Source: Bradyrhizobium sp. BRP22 (GTDB taxonomy: Bacteria; Pseudomonadota; Alphaproteobacteria; Rhizobiales; Xanthobacteraceae). Taken from it: a stretch of DNA of 64,000 bases. Positions 34,641 through 42,800 of the stretch are shown here, in pieces. The stretch covers positions 1 through 64,000 of the forward strand of contig NZ_JADYVX010000016.1 in assembly GCF_020194175.1 (NCBI RefSeq), written 5' to 3'. The position numbers were made by a program, and so were the translations under genes. The notes below the pieces were generated by a model. It was not told the DNA's origin, ran no database searches, and saw only the letters and a program-made list of their open reading frames with translations. Each line of letters begins with the position of its first letter. The first letter of the stretch is position 1.

Positions 34641-35267
34641 ATGCAGCAAGATCCTGGTCAATGGTTCGCGTTTGTCTGGAGCGGGTGGACGGCCACCTGG
34701 CCCACGCAATTGCTCGCCATCATCTGGATTCTGTGGGTCGCTAGCTGGGTGGCGGCGTCGGTCTGGTCCGGCCAGACCAAGAAGCACGTCATGACCACGG
34801 ACTCGCTGAAGTATCGCATTCCCATTCTCGTGGGCGCGATCCTGTTCCTGCCGTGGACCGGACGGGTGCTGGGGGAAAAGCCGCTGTGGCAGTTCGGCAG
34901 CTTCGGCATCTACGTGATGGCGATCCTGACGCTCGCCGGAATCTCCTTCACATGGTGGGCGCGAATCCATCTCGGACGATTCTGGTCGAACGCGATCACG
35001 CACAAGGAAGGGCACCACGTCATCGACACCGGGCCGTATGGTATGGTGCGCCATCCGATCTACACCGGCCTGATCGCGGGCATGCTGGCTACTGGCGTTG
35101 CGGTCGGGACGGCCACCGCGATCCTCGGCGCAGTGCTGATCTCGCTCGGCATGGCGCAGAAGGCGCGGATGGAGGAGGTGTTCCTCAGCGCCGAACTCGG
35201 CCCGGAGGAATATGGAGCCTACCGCCGGCGCGTACCGATGCTGATCCCGTTCCTGCCGGCCGGCTAG
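34641..35267 (+). CDS. isoprenylcysteine carboxyl methyltransferase-like membrane protein
   Basis: The 208-residue protein has about five membrane helices and the ICMT/PEMT-family SAM-binding signature GPYGMVRHPIYTG followed by an E-EYGAYRRRVP end. Bacterial members methylate small lipid or amine substrates rather than prenylated proteins. It is the last gene of the Mpo1-like/epimerase cassette and is followed by a palindromic repeat. Confidence 0.85.
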   Translation: MQQDPGQWFAFVWSGWTATWPTQLLAIIWILWVASWVAASVWSGQTKKHVMTTDSLKYRIPILVGAILFLPWTGRVLGEKPLWQFGSFGIYVMAILTLAGISFTWWARIHLGRFWSNAITHKEGHHVIDTGPYGMVRHPIYTGLIAGMLATGVAVGTATAILGAVLISLGMAQKARMEEVFLSAELGPEEYGAYRRRVPMLIPFLPAG

Positions 35268-35284
35268 CGCAGATCTCTATCTCC

Positions 35285-35337
35285 CCCCGGGTGGAGCGCA
35301 GTGTAACCCGGGCCACTCGCGTTTCGCTCCGGGCTAC
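35285..35337. repeat. palindromic repeat, GTAGCCCGGGTGGAGCG family (copy 1, shortened)
   Basis: CCCGGGTGGAGCGCAGTGTAACCCGGG is followed by GTTTCGCTCCGGGCTAC, which pairs with the start. Two fuller copies occur at 40714 and 47491. This one lies between convergent genes. Confidence 0.85.
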
Positions 35338-35361
35338 AGGTTAGCGCTGCGCGGAGATCTG

Positions 35362-36402
35362 TCACCGTGTTCGTGGGGACGACGACTTGTCACTCGAGGC
35401 CTCTCCGCGCGAAGGACGGGCAGACGGAGTTGCCGATCGCTTTGCCGCTTCCGCTGTCGTCGCCGTCACGGGCGGCTGCTGCCCGACCGGCATCAAATGG
35501 CGCGGAATGACGATGCGCTGACCTGCGGTCAGCGGGGCGTTATCCGATAGCTGATTGGCCTGAGTAAGCGACCACAGCGGGACCTGGTTTACCGTCGCAA
35601 GGCGTTGCAGGGTATCGCCGGTGCGGGCGGATTGCGGAATGCCGCTGTCCCACAATTCGAGCGGCTCATCCTGTGGAACGAGGTAACGCAGCGGCGCCGT
35701 CTCGCCTTTGACCTGCATCGGCGTCGTTCCGAGTTGCACGACCGCCTTCACCACCTGGTCGTGGATCGTATCCATCTTGTCGATGTTGATGTGCGTGACT
35801 TCCTTGTGGTCCTTCAAGTCGTAGCTTGCATAGTGGCCCTGATAGCCCGGCTCCGCGACGACATCGCCGCCGCCCAGCACGCTGTCGGACAGGAAGATGT
35901 TGATGAACCGCTCGACATTGAGCGGCACGTTCCCGGTTGCGTGCGCCGGGTCGATGGTGACGATCAGGCTGACCGGGATGTTTTCGTCACGCAGCACCTC
36001 CGCGAATATCACCGAGCAAAGCCCGCCCATTGAATGCCCGATCAGGACGATCGGAAGCGGCTCTTCCTTGTATTCGCGGATGGCCCTGGCCGCGATGATC
36101 CGGCAGATCGTGAACTCGTTGACGTCGGCCTGGACGCCGACTTCCTGGAGCCGGCTGGTCAACCGGTCCATTCCGCGCGAAAAGATCGGGCCCATGGCGC
36201 CGCGGAAAAGGTAGGCGCGCACCCGTGGTGTCGGCGCGGGCTGCTCGGCGGCAGGCGGGGGCGGCGGTGTGGCCACCGCGGTGGCGCTATTGGTTTGTTT
36301 TGCGACCGGACCAGCGAGCGTCAAACCGCAACCGGCCGACCAGATACAGGCGACAAGCATCGCCCGGAACACAACGGCCATAACCGGTTTCGGATTGATC
36401 AT
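35362..36402 (-). CDS. exported alpha/beta hydrolase with C-terminal LysM domain
   Basis: The 346-residue protein has a signal peptide, a proline-rich linker and a lipase-like domain with GHSMGG (Ser124), Asp152 in TIDPAHA and His205 in VTHINI as a likely triad. A LysM-like domain follows at about 258-310 (RTGDTLQRLATVNQVPLWSLTQANQLS), suggesting attachment to peptidoglycan, and the tail is Ser/Lys-rich. ATG 36402 has GGAAGG upstream. It is a paralogue of the next gene, sharing the unusual block YLFRGAMGPIFSRGMDRL. The substrate is unknown; an envelope ester or glycan is possible. Confidence 0.8.
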   Translation of the reverse strand: MINPKPVMAVVFRAMLVACIWSAGCGLTLAGPVAKQTNSATAVATPPPPPAAEQPAPTPRVRAYLFRGAMGPIFSRGMDRLTSRLQEVGVQADVNEFTICRIIAARAIREYKEEPLPIVLIGHSMGGLCSVIFAEVLRDENIPVSLIVTIDPAHATGNVPLNVERFINIFLSDSVLGGGDVVAEPGYQGHYASYDLKDHKEVTHINIDKMDTIHDQVVKAVVQLGTTPMQVKGETAPLRYLVPQDEPLELWDSGIPQSARTGDTLQRLATVNQVPLWSLTQANQLSDNAPLTAGQRIVIPRHLMPVGQQPPVTATTAEAAKRSATPSARPSRGEASSDKSSSPRTR

Positions 36403-36553
36403 GCGCCTTCCGCCTGTGATCTCGGCGCGCAGATACGCCGGCTCTCGATCGCCGGCAGGCCACTTGCCCGCGTTCACGATCAACTATCGCGCAGGAATTG
36501 GCAGAATTGCGGCGCAACCTCTGCGCCGCAACAAGTAGACAGGACAGCAAGAT

Positions 36554-37282
36554 CTAGTTGCGCGCCGCCGCACTGGTTGCCGAGCGGGATCCGGCGGCGC
36601 TAGCTTCGCTCGGCGGCCGCGGTGAAGCCGGCGCCGGCCGACCGAAGACCACGGCGTCGATCTCGCCGATCACCTTCTGCTGCATGATCTGGCTCTTTTC
36701 GATCGTCAGGTGCCCGACACCCGGCACGCTCTGCACATTGACGTTCTCGAGCTTGCCCTGGAATCCCCTGGCCCTGTCGACGGGCGTGCCGGCGCCGTTG
36801 GCGACGTAGAAATTGATGTATCGTCCGACGCGCCCCGAGAGGCTGGTGTGGAACACCGAGTCGAGCCCGATTGCGAGCTTCACGGGAACGCCGAGCTGGT
36901 CCAGCTTGGCGACCATATCGGGCAGGTAGGTCGCACCCGAGGAGTGCCCGACCAGAATGACGGTCTTGATCTTGCCGCTCCGGTATTCGGCCGCGGCCTC
37001 GTCGGCCAGTGACGACCAGAAGACATAGTTGGTGATGGTCACCCGCATGCCCTGCGCCTGCAGTTTCGCGGCAATCTCGTCCAGTCCCAGCGAGAAGATG
37101 TTCAGGACCCCTCGGAGCAGATAGACGTGCGCGGTGGAGGCCCGAGCGGCCGCCGTTTCCGGCGCAGCCTGCGCCGGGCTTGCGACGATCGGAAGCAGCA
37201 GCAACAGCGCGGTGGCGATGGTGCGCAGCCGCGGAAAGAAATGCCGGCCGACCAATCCGCTGCGGCCGCGATAGGCGTTCAT
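36554..37282 (-). CDS. exported alpha/beta hydrolase, tandem paralogue without LysM
   Basis: The 242-residue protein has a signal peptide (ATALLLLLPIVASPAQA) and the same core as its neighbour: YLLRGVLNIFSLGLDEI, GHSSGA (Ser114), Asp141 and His191. It lacks the LysM extension and ends in an Ala/Ser/Arg-rich tail. GAGGAGGAG precedes ATG 37282. The 150-bp gap to the paralogue has no clear promoter, so the two are probably co-transcribed, this one first. Confidence 0.8.
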   Translation of the reverse strand: MNAYRGRSGLVGRHFFPRLRTIATALLLLLPIVASPAQAAPETAAARASTAHVYLLRGVLNIFSLGLDEIAAKLQAQGMRVTITNYVFWSSLADEAAAEYRSGKIKTVILVGHSSGATYLPDMVAKLDQLGVPVKLAIGLDSVFHTSLSGRVGRYINFYVANGAGTPVDRARGFQGKLENVNVQSVPGVGHLTIEKSQIMQQKVIGEIDAVVFGRPAPASPRPPSEASAAGSRSATSAAARN

Positions 37283-37815
37283 GGCTCCTCCTCGAAGGGC
37301 TACCGAATGTTGTTGATGACCGTAACCCCGGTGCGCTCGCAACCGCAACAAAAGCGGTACGCGCGGCGTGGCTTTACTGATGCGGCGTGTCTCGGGAGCA
37401 ACACGGAGACTGCGGATTCATCAATGTTTCTCGTGCGCTAGGGGAATGGTCGGGAACTTGGCGAGAAAATGGCGGCTGAGGGGAAGCAACCGAAATCAGC
37501 GGCCGGGCACGCGCTTTTGATCATGGCGCGTCGGGCGCGCCTGCGGGGCTTGATTGCAGGCAGTTGCCGAGCGCACGGCGCTTCGTGGTCAAGGGCTGTT
37601 TGGTCCAGCGGCCCGCGCTCCGCAGCCCAGGCAAACTTCGATGGATATCGATGTATCGTACATGCGGCTGACGATGCCGAAGGTCATTCCGCTTAACGGA
37701 AAACCAGCAACGAATTGACCCTTCGCCGCGGCTTGCTGCCATCAATCCCATGCGGCATGATCGCGCTGCAAAATGGTAGATCGCAGGCAATGCGGCGGAT
37801 CAACCGGGAGGTTTC
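37283..37815. other. 533-bp divergent intergenic region
   Basis: No gene with a plausible start and composition is seen. The region must hold the promoters of the leftward hydrolase pair and the rightward binding protein. GGGAGG lies six bases before the latter's ATG. A short palindrome-like GATATCGATGTATCGTACATG at about 37643 is too weak to name. Confidence 0.4.
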
Positions 37816-39021
37816 ATGAAACGAATTCTGGCGGGCGCGTTCGCCTGCATGCTGGCGGTCTCGGCCAGCGCGGCGCTGGCGCAGGGCAAGCCGCCGCTCA
37901 AGATCGGCGGCATTCTCGACATGTCGAGCCTCTATGCCGACATCACCGGCCCGGGCAGCGAAACCGCCGCCAAGATGGCGGTGGAGGATTTCGGCGGCGA
38001 GGTCCTGGCCCGCAAGGTCGAGGTCGTTGTCGGCGACCATCTCAACAAGGCCGACCTCGCCGCGAACATCGCGCGCGATATGCTCGACAATCAGGGCGTC
38101 GAGATGATCTTCGACGTCGCGGCCTCCGCCACCGCGCTCGCCGCAAGCGAGATCGCAAAGGCTCGCGGCAAGATCATCATGTTCAACGGCCCGGGCTCGA
38201 TCCGCCTCACCAACGAGGCCTGCGGGCCCTATACCGTGCACTATGTGTTCGACACCTTCGCGCAGGCCAACGTGACCGGCCTTGCGGCGGTGAAATCCGG
38301 CCTCGACACCTGGTTCTTCCTGACCGCCGACTATGCTTTCGGACAGGATCTCGAGAAGGACACGACCAATGTCGTGGTCAAGACCGGCGGCAAGGTGCTG
38401 GGTAGCGTGCGTCACCCGATCAACACCTCCGACTTCTCCTCCTTCCTGCTGCAGGCGCAGGCCTCGAAGGCCAAGGTGATCGGGCTCGCCAATGCCGGTG
38501 GCGACACCATCAACGCGATCAAGCAGGCGGCCGAGTTCGGCCTGACCAAGAGCGGCCAGAAACTCTCGCCGCTGCTCGCCTTCGTGACCGACATCGACAG
38601 CGTCGGGCTCGATACCGCGCAGGGGCTGCTGCTCGCCGAAGCCTTCTACTGGGACCTGAACGATGACACCCGCGCATTCACCAAGCGCTTCATGGAGCGC
38701 ACCAAGCGCGTGCCGACGTCGGCGCAGGCCGGCGTCTATTCGTCCGTCACGCATTACCTGAACGCGGTGAAGGCCGCGGGCACCACGGATGCGGCGGCCG
38801 TCATGAAGGTGATGAAGGAGACCCCGATCAACGACATGTTCGCGAAGAACGGCAGGATCCGCGAGGATGGCCGCATGGTGCACGACATGTATCTGTTCGA
38901 GGTGAAGAAGCCGTCGGAGTCGAAGGGACGCTGGGACGACTACAAGCTGATCGCGACCGTTCCGGGCAACGAGGCCTTCCAGACGCTGGAAAATTCGCGC
39001 TGCCCGCTGGTGAAGAAGTGA
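37816..39021 (+). CDS. ABC transporter substrate-binding protein, branched-chain amino acid type
   Basis: The 401-residue protein has a signal peptide (ILAGAFACMLAVSASAALA) and the family 5/6 periplasmic-binding fold (KIGGILDMSSLYADITGPGSETAAKMAVEDF). Such paralogues in Bradyrhizobium bind amides, aromatic acids or short acyl compounds. No permease genes adjoin it. It is followed by an enoyl-CoA hydratase and a VOC protein in the same direction, so the ligand may be an organic acid degraded as a CoA ester. Confidence 0.9.
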   Translation: MKRILAGAFACMLAVSASAALAQGKPPLKIGGILDMSSLYADITGPGSETAAKMAVEDFGGEVLARKVEVVVGDHLNKADLAANIARDMLDNQGVEMIFDVAASATALAASEIAKARGKIIMFNGPGSIRLTNEACGPYTVHYVFDTFAQANVTGLAAVKSGLDTWFFLTADYAFGQDLEKDTTNVVVKTGGKVLGSVRHPINTSDFSSFLLQAQASKAKVIGLANAGGDTINAIKQAAEFGLTKSGQKLSPLLAFVTDIDSVGLDTAQGLLLAEAFYWDLNDDTRAFTKRFMERTKRVPTSAQAGVYSSVTHYLNAVKAAGTTDAAAVMKVMKETPINDMFAKNGRIREDGRMVHDMYLFEVKKPSESKGRWDDYKLIATVPGNEAFQTLENSRCPLVKK

Positions 39022-39029
39022 TGGAAACG

Positions 39030-39118
39030 TGGTCGTCATTGCGAGCGCAGCGCAGCAATCCGTCTCCACAAGCGGCGAGATGGATTGCTTCGTCGCTACG
39101 CTCCTCGCAATGACGATG
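39030..39118. repeat. dispersed intergenic repeat (CGTCATTGCGAGCGCAGCG family)
   Basis: GTCGTCATTGCGAGCGCAGC at one end pairs with GCTCCTCGCAATGACGATG at the other, around GCAATCC...GGATTGC. It is a REP-like element well known from Bradyrhizobium. A related half copy (GTCGCTCCTCGCAATGACA) lies at the 3' end of opgC near 3945. Confidence 0.8.
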
Positions 39119-39160
39119 CGGGCAGATCGATTCCGAACAACAACCAAGAAAGCCGAACCC

Positions 39161-39955
39161 ATGACTGAAAACAGCATCGTCCTGCAGAACCTCGACAACG
39201 GCCTGCTCACCATCACCATGAACCGGCCGGAGCGGCGCAACGCGCTGAACCCGGACATGACGCGCGGCCTGGTCGAGGCGGCGCGGCGCGCGGCTGACGA
39301 TCACGAGGTGCGCGCGGTGCTGATCAAGGGTGCCGGCGGCACTTTCTGCGTCGGCGGCGATGTGAAGTCGATGGCCGAGGGGCGGGCGCCGCTGCCATTC
39401 GAGGCCAAGCTTGCCAATCTTCGTCGCGGCATGGAGGTCTCGCGGATCCTGCATCAGATGGCCAAGCCCGTGGTGGCGCAGCTCGACGGTGCCGCGGCCG
39501 GCGCCGGCTTGTCGATCGCGCTGTCCTGCGACCTGCGCGTGGCGAGCGAATCCTGCAAGATCACGACCGCCTTCGCCAAGGTCGGCTTCTCCGGCGATTA
39601 CGGCGGGACCTATTTCCTCACCCAGCTGCTCGGCAGCGCGAAGGCGCGCGAGCTTTATCTGACCTCGCCGGTGCTGACGGCGAAGGAGGCACATGCGCTC
39701 GGTGTCGTGACCAAGGTGGTGCCGGATGCGGAGATCGACGCGGCCGCGCGCGAGCTCGCGCTGTCGCTGGCGCAGGGGCCCTCGATCGCGCTCGGCTACA
39801 TCAAGCGCAACATCAATAATGCCGAGCATCTGTCGCTCGAGGATTGCTTCGATGGCGAAGCCATCCATCACACCCGCTGCGGGGAAACAGCCGACCACAA
39901 GGAGGCGGCGAAAGCATTCGTCGAGAAGCGCAAGCCCGTCTTCAAGGGCGAGTAG
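39161..39955 (+). CDS. enoyl-CoA hydratase/isomerase (crotonase) family
   Basis: The 264-residue protein has crotonase blocks: GAGGTFCVGGDVKSM for the first oxyanion-hole region and DGAAAGAGLSIALSCDLRVAS for the second. ATG 39161 is chosen because upstream codons come from the repeat. It ends 2 bp before the VOC gene, so the two are coupled. It likely acts on an acyl-CoA whose identity is unknown. Confidence 0.9.
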   Translation: MTENSIVLQNLDNGLLTITMNRPERRNALNPDMTRGLVEAARRAADDHEVRAVLIKGAGGTFCVGGDVKSMAEGRAPLPFEAKLANLRRGMEVSRILHQMAKPVVAQLDGAAAGAGLSIALSCDLRVASESCKITTAFAKVGFSGDYGGTYFLTQLLGSAKARELYLTSPVLTAKEAHALGVVTKVVPDAEIDAAARELALSLAQGPSIALGYIKRNINNAEHLSLEDCFDGEAIHHTRCGETADHKEAAKAFVEKRKPVFKGE

Positions 39956-39957
39956 CG

Positions 39958-40710
39958 ATGGCCGGCTATCTCAGGCTGCGCCAGATCTGCCTGGTGGCAT
40001 CGAAGCTCGAGCCGGTAATCTCTGACATCGCCGACATCATGGGGCTGAGCGTCTGCTATCGCGACGAGAATGTCGCGAAATATGGCCTGGAGAACGCGCT
40101 GCTGCCGGTCGACACCATCCTTCTCGAAGTGGTGGCGCCGTTCAAGCCGGGCACGGCGGCGGGCCGCTTCATCGAGAAGACCGGCGGCCGCGGCGGCTAT
40201 ATGGCGATCTTCTGCTGCGACGATCCTGATGCACGCGCCGCGCATGCGAATAGCATCGGCGTGCGCACCGCGAACGTGATCACGCATGCGCCCTATCACG
40301 GCGTGCAGCTCCACCCGCGTGATTGCCGCGCCGCCTTCATCGAGTTCAATCACACCGATGGCAGCGACGATGTTCTGGGTCCTTATCCGCCGGCCGGGCC
40401 GGAATGGCAGAAGCACATCCGCAAAGATGTGACGCGTGCGCTGACCGAAGTCGAGATGCAGAGTCCGGATCCGCACGTGCTCGCAGCGCATTGGGGGCGG
40501 ATTCTTGACGTGCCCGTCGGCGGCGAGCCCGAGCTGCGGCTGCCGAATTGCACCTTCCGCTTTGTCGCGGGCGAAAGCGAGATCATGAGCGCGCTGACGT
40601 TCAGGGTCGCCGATGTCGCGAAGGTGCGCGATGCCGCCAGGACGAAAGGAATAACTGTCGCCGGCGATGAATTCTCGTTGGGCGGCGTCAGCTTTCGCCT
40701 GACGCAATGA
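39958..40710 (+). CDS. VOC-superfamily (glyoxalase-like) protein
   Basis: The 250-residue protein looks like a two-module VOC fold (LRLRQICLVASKLEPVISDIADIMGL; then VLAAHWGRILDVPVG). Members bind a metal and act as dioxygenases, isomerases or glyoxalases. The order crotonase then VOC suggests a catabolic operon with the binding protein. The specific reaction cannot be read from the sequence. Confidence 0.75.
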   Translation: MAGYLRLRQICLVASKLEPVISDIADIMGLSVCYRDENVAKYGLENALLPVDTILLEVVAPFKPGTAAGRFIEKTGGRGGYMAIFCCDDPDARAAHANSIGVRTANVITHAPYHGVQLHPRDCRAAFIEFNHTDGSDDVLGPYPPAGPEWQKHIRKDVTRALTEVEMQSPDPHVLAAHWGRILDVPVGGEPELRLPNCTFRFVAGESEIMSALTFRVADVAKVRDAARTKGITVAGDEFSLGGVSFRLTQ

Positions 40711-40713
40711 AGC

Positions 40714-40803
40714 GTAGCCCGGGTGGAGCGGAGCGCAACCCGGAACACAGTCCCGCCGCGGACTGACCTGCCCCGGGCTTGCGCTTCGCTCCTTCCGGGC
40801 TAC
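40714..40803. repeat. palindromic repeat, GTAGCCCGGGTGGAGCG family (copy 2)
   Basis: The ends GTAGCCCGGGTGGAGCGGAG and CTCCTTCCGGGCTAC are complementary, and inner blocks GCGCAACCCGG/CCGGGCTTGCGC also pair, giving one long imperfect hairpin. It fills the 100-bp gap between convergent VOC and crotonase genes. Confidence 0.9.
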
Positions 40804-40810
40804 AAGATAC

Positions 40811-41611
40811 CTACCGTCCCTTGAAATTCGCCACGCGGCGCTCGGCGGTGGCTTTCACGCCTTCCTTGAAATCTTCCGTGGCGCGCAGCTTGGTCTGCTC
40901 CACCAGTTCATGGTTGGTGGCGGCGAGCACGCGATCGGCGAGGTCGCCGCGCATGGTGGCGCGGGTGGAGACGAGGCCGAGCGGGGAGCATTCGGCGATC
41001 TCCTGCGCGAGTTTCAACGCTTCGGCGCGGACCTGGTCCTGCGGCACCAGCACGTTGGCGAGACCCCAGCGATAGGCCTCCTCCCCGGTGACGCGGCGGC
41101 TGGTGTAGAACATCAATTCCGCATTGTTCTTGCCGACCAGCGCGGGCAGCGTCACCGTCAAGCCGAACCCGGGGTGGAAGCCGAGCTTGGTGAAGTTCGC
41201 GGAGAAGCGCGCCTCGGGACAAGTGACGCGGAAGTCGGCGGAGACGGCAAGTCCGAGTCCGCCGCCGATGGCAGCGCCATGGACGGCAGCGACGATCGGC
41301 TTCTTGTTGCGGAAGATGCGCACCGCCTGCACATAGAGATGGTTGATCGGCAGATTGGCGGCCGGATCGGAGGCCGCGCGCTCTTCCTGCTCCTGCCGCG
41401 CCGGATCGCTGAAATTGGCGCCGGCGCAGAACGCCTTGCCTTGCGCGGCGAGCACGCTGCTGCGGATTTCGATATCGGCATCGAACTCCTCCAGCGCGTC
41501 CGCGATCTGGTTGATCAGCGCGACGTCGAAGAAGTTCAGCGGGGGTTTGCGAATCTCGATCAGGCCGACATGGCCCTGCTTCTCGACACCGATATCGGTA
41601 TATTTGCTCAT
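40811..41611 (-). CDS. enoyl-CoA hydratase/isomerase family (second copy)
   Basis: The 266-residue crotonase has GKAFCAGANFSD and AAIGGGLGLAVSADFRVTC. It is only distantly like the crotonase at 39161. It is the last gene of a leftward trio with two acyl-CoA dehydrogenases (gaps 12 and 16 bp), so it probably hydrates their product. Confidence 0.9.
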   Translation of the reverse strand: MSKYTDIGVEKQGHVGLIEIRKPPLNFFDVALINQIADALEEFDADIEIRSSVLAAQGKAFCAGANFSDPARQEQEERAASDPAANLPINHLYVQAVRIFRNKKPIVAAVHGAAIGGGLGLAVSADFRVTCPEARFSANFTKLGFHPGFGLTVTLPALVGKNNAELMFYTSRRVTGEEAYRWGLANVLVPQDQVRAEALKLAQEIAECSPLGLVSTRATMRGDLADRVLAATNHELVEQTKLRATEDFKEGVKATAERRVANFKGR

Positions 41612-41623
41612 GAGCGTTTCCTT

Positions 41624-42784
41624 TTAGCGCAAACCAAGCCCGCGGGCGATGATGCCGCGCAGCACCTCGGTGGTGCCGCCCTGGATCGTCAGTTTCGGCG
41701 CGGTCCGCAGCGCGAATTCGAGCTGCTTCTCCAGCGTCTCGCGGTTGGAGGCGGTCTCCTCGACGAAGGCGGCGAGGTCGCGCACGCGGTGCGGCAATTG
41801 CTGCTCCCACACCGTGCCGATGTCCTTGACGATGGACGCCTCCACCACTGGCTCCTTGCCGGCCTGCAGCATGCCGGCCACCGAGACCGACATGCGGCGC
41901 ATGGTGTGAAGCTGCGCCACCAGGCGGCCGATGCCTTCGGCGCTGCGGGTGTCCGGCTTGTCGCCGACGGCGCGCACCAGCTCGGTCAAGACGTAGTAAG
42001 TCTCGAGGAAGCGCTCGGGACCGCTGCGCTCGTAAGCGAGTTCGCTGGTCGCCTGCTTCCAGGCGCCGTCGATCTCGCCGAGCACGTGATCGTCGGGCAC
42101 GAAATAGTCGGTGAAAACGACTTCGTTGAATTCGTACTGCCCGGTGATCTGGCCGATCGGGTTCACCTCAATGCCCGGCTGCTTCATCTTGACCAGGAAC
42201 TGGGTCAGGCCATGGCGACGATTTTCCTTGGTCGGCGGCGAGGTGCGGAAGATCGCGATCATGTAGTCGGCGATATACGCCGAGGAGGTCCAGATCTTGC
42301 TGCCGTTGATGAGATAGCCGCCATCGGTCTTGGTCGCGCGCGTCTTCGCCGCGAACAGGTCGGAGCCGGAGTTCGGCTCGCTCATGCCGATCGCGAAGCA
42401 GAGCTCGCCGCGGCAGATGCGCGGCAGGATGTCCATCTTGATATGCTCGGGCGCGTATTTCAGCAGCACCGGCCCGCTCTGACGGTCGGCGACGAAGAAG
42501 CGACGCGTCGGCGCATTGGCGACCCGCATCTCCTCGGTCACCACATAGCGCTCCAGGAACGAGCGCTCCTGGCCGCCATACTTCTTCGGCCAGGTCATCC
42601 CCAGCCAGCCCTTGGCGCCGACCCGGCGGGAAAATTCCGGCGCGTCGGTGTCCTCGCGGTTGGGCTTGTTCGGATCAAAGGTGCCGGCGGCGATCTCCTC
42701 GGCAAGGAAGGCGCGCACCTCTTTACGCAATTGCTCGCATTCCGCCGGCAGGCGGATCGGATCGAAACGAAGGGCTGCGGTCAT
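41624..42784 (-). CDS. acyl-CoA dehydrogenase (large-type subunit)
   Basis: The 386-residue protein has complete dehydrogenase domains (GWLGMTWPKKYGGQ, CFAIGMSEPNSGSDL, NGSKIWTSSAYIADYMI, GLTQFLVKM). The usual C-terminal catalytic glutamate motif (YEGTSE) is replaced by IQGGTTEVLR. That pattern is seen in heteromeric acyl-CoA dehydrogenases, where the base comes from elsewhere. AGGGACAG precedes ATG 42784. It directly follows the other subunit gene. Confidence 0.9.
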   Translation of the reverse strand: MTAALRFDPIRLPAECEQLRKEVRAFLAEEIAAGTFDPNKPNREDTDAPEFSRRVGAKGWLGMTWPKKYGGQERSFLERYVVTEEMRVANAPTRRFFVADRQSGPVLLKYAPEHIKMDILPRICRGELCFAIGMSEPNSGSDLFAAKTRATKTDGGYLINGSKIWTSSAYIADYMIAIFRTSPPTKENRRHGLTQFLVKMKQPGIEVNPIGQITGQYEFNEVVFTDYFVPDDHVLGEIDGAWKQATSELAYERSGPERFLETYYVLTELVRAVGDKPDTRSAEGIGRLVAQLHTMRRMSVSVAGMLQAGKEPVVEASIVKDIGTVWEQQLPHRVRDLAAFVEETASNRETLEKQLEFALRTAPKLTIQGGTTEVLRGIIARGLGLR

Positions 42785-42800
42785 GGCTCTGTCCCTGATG

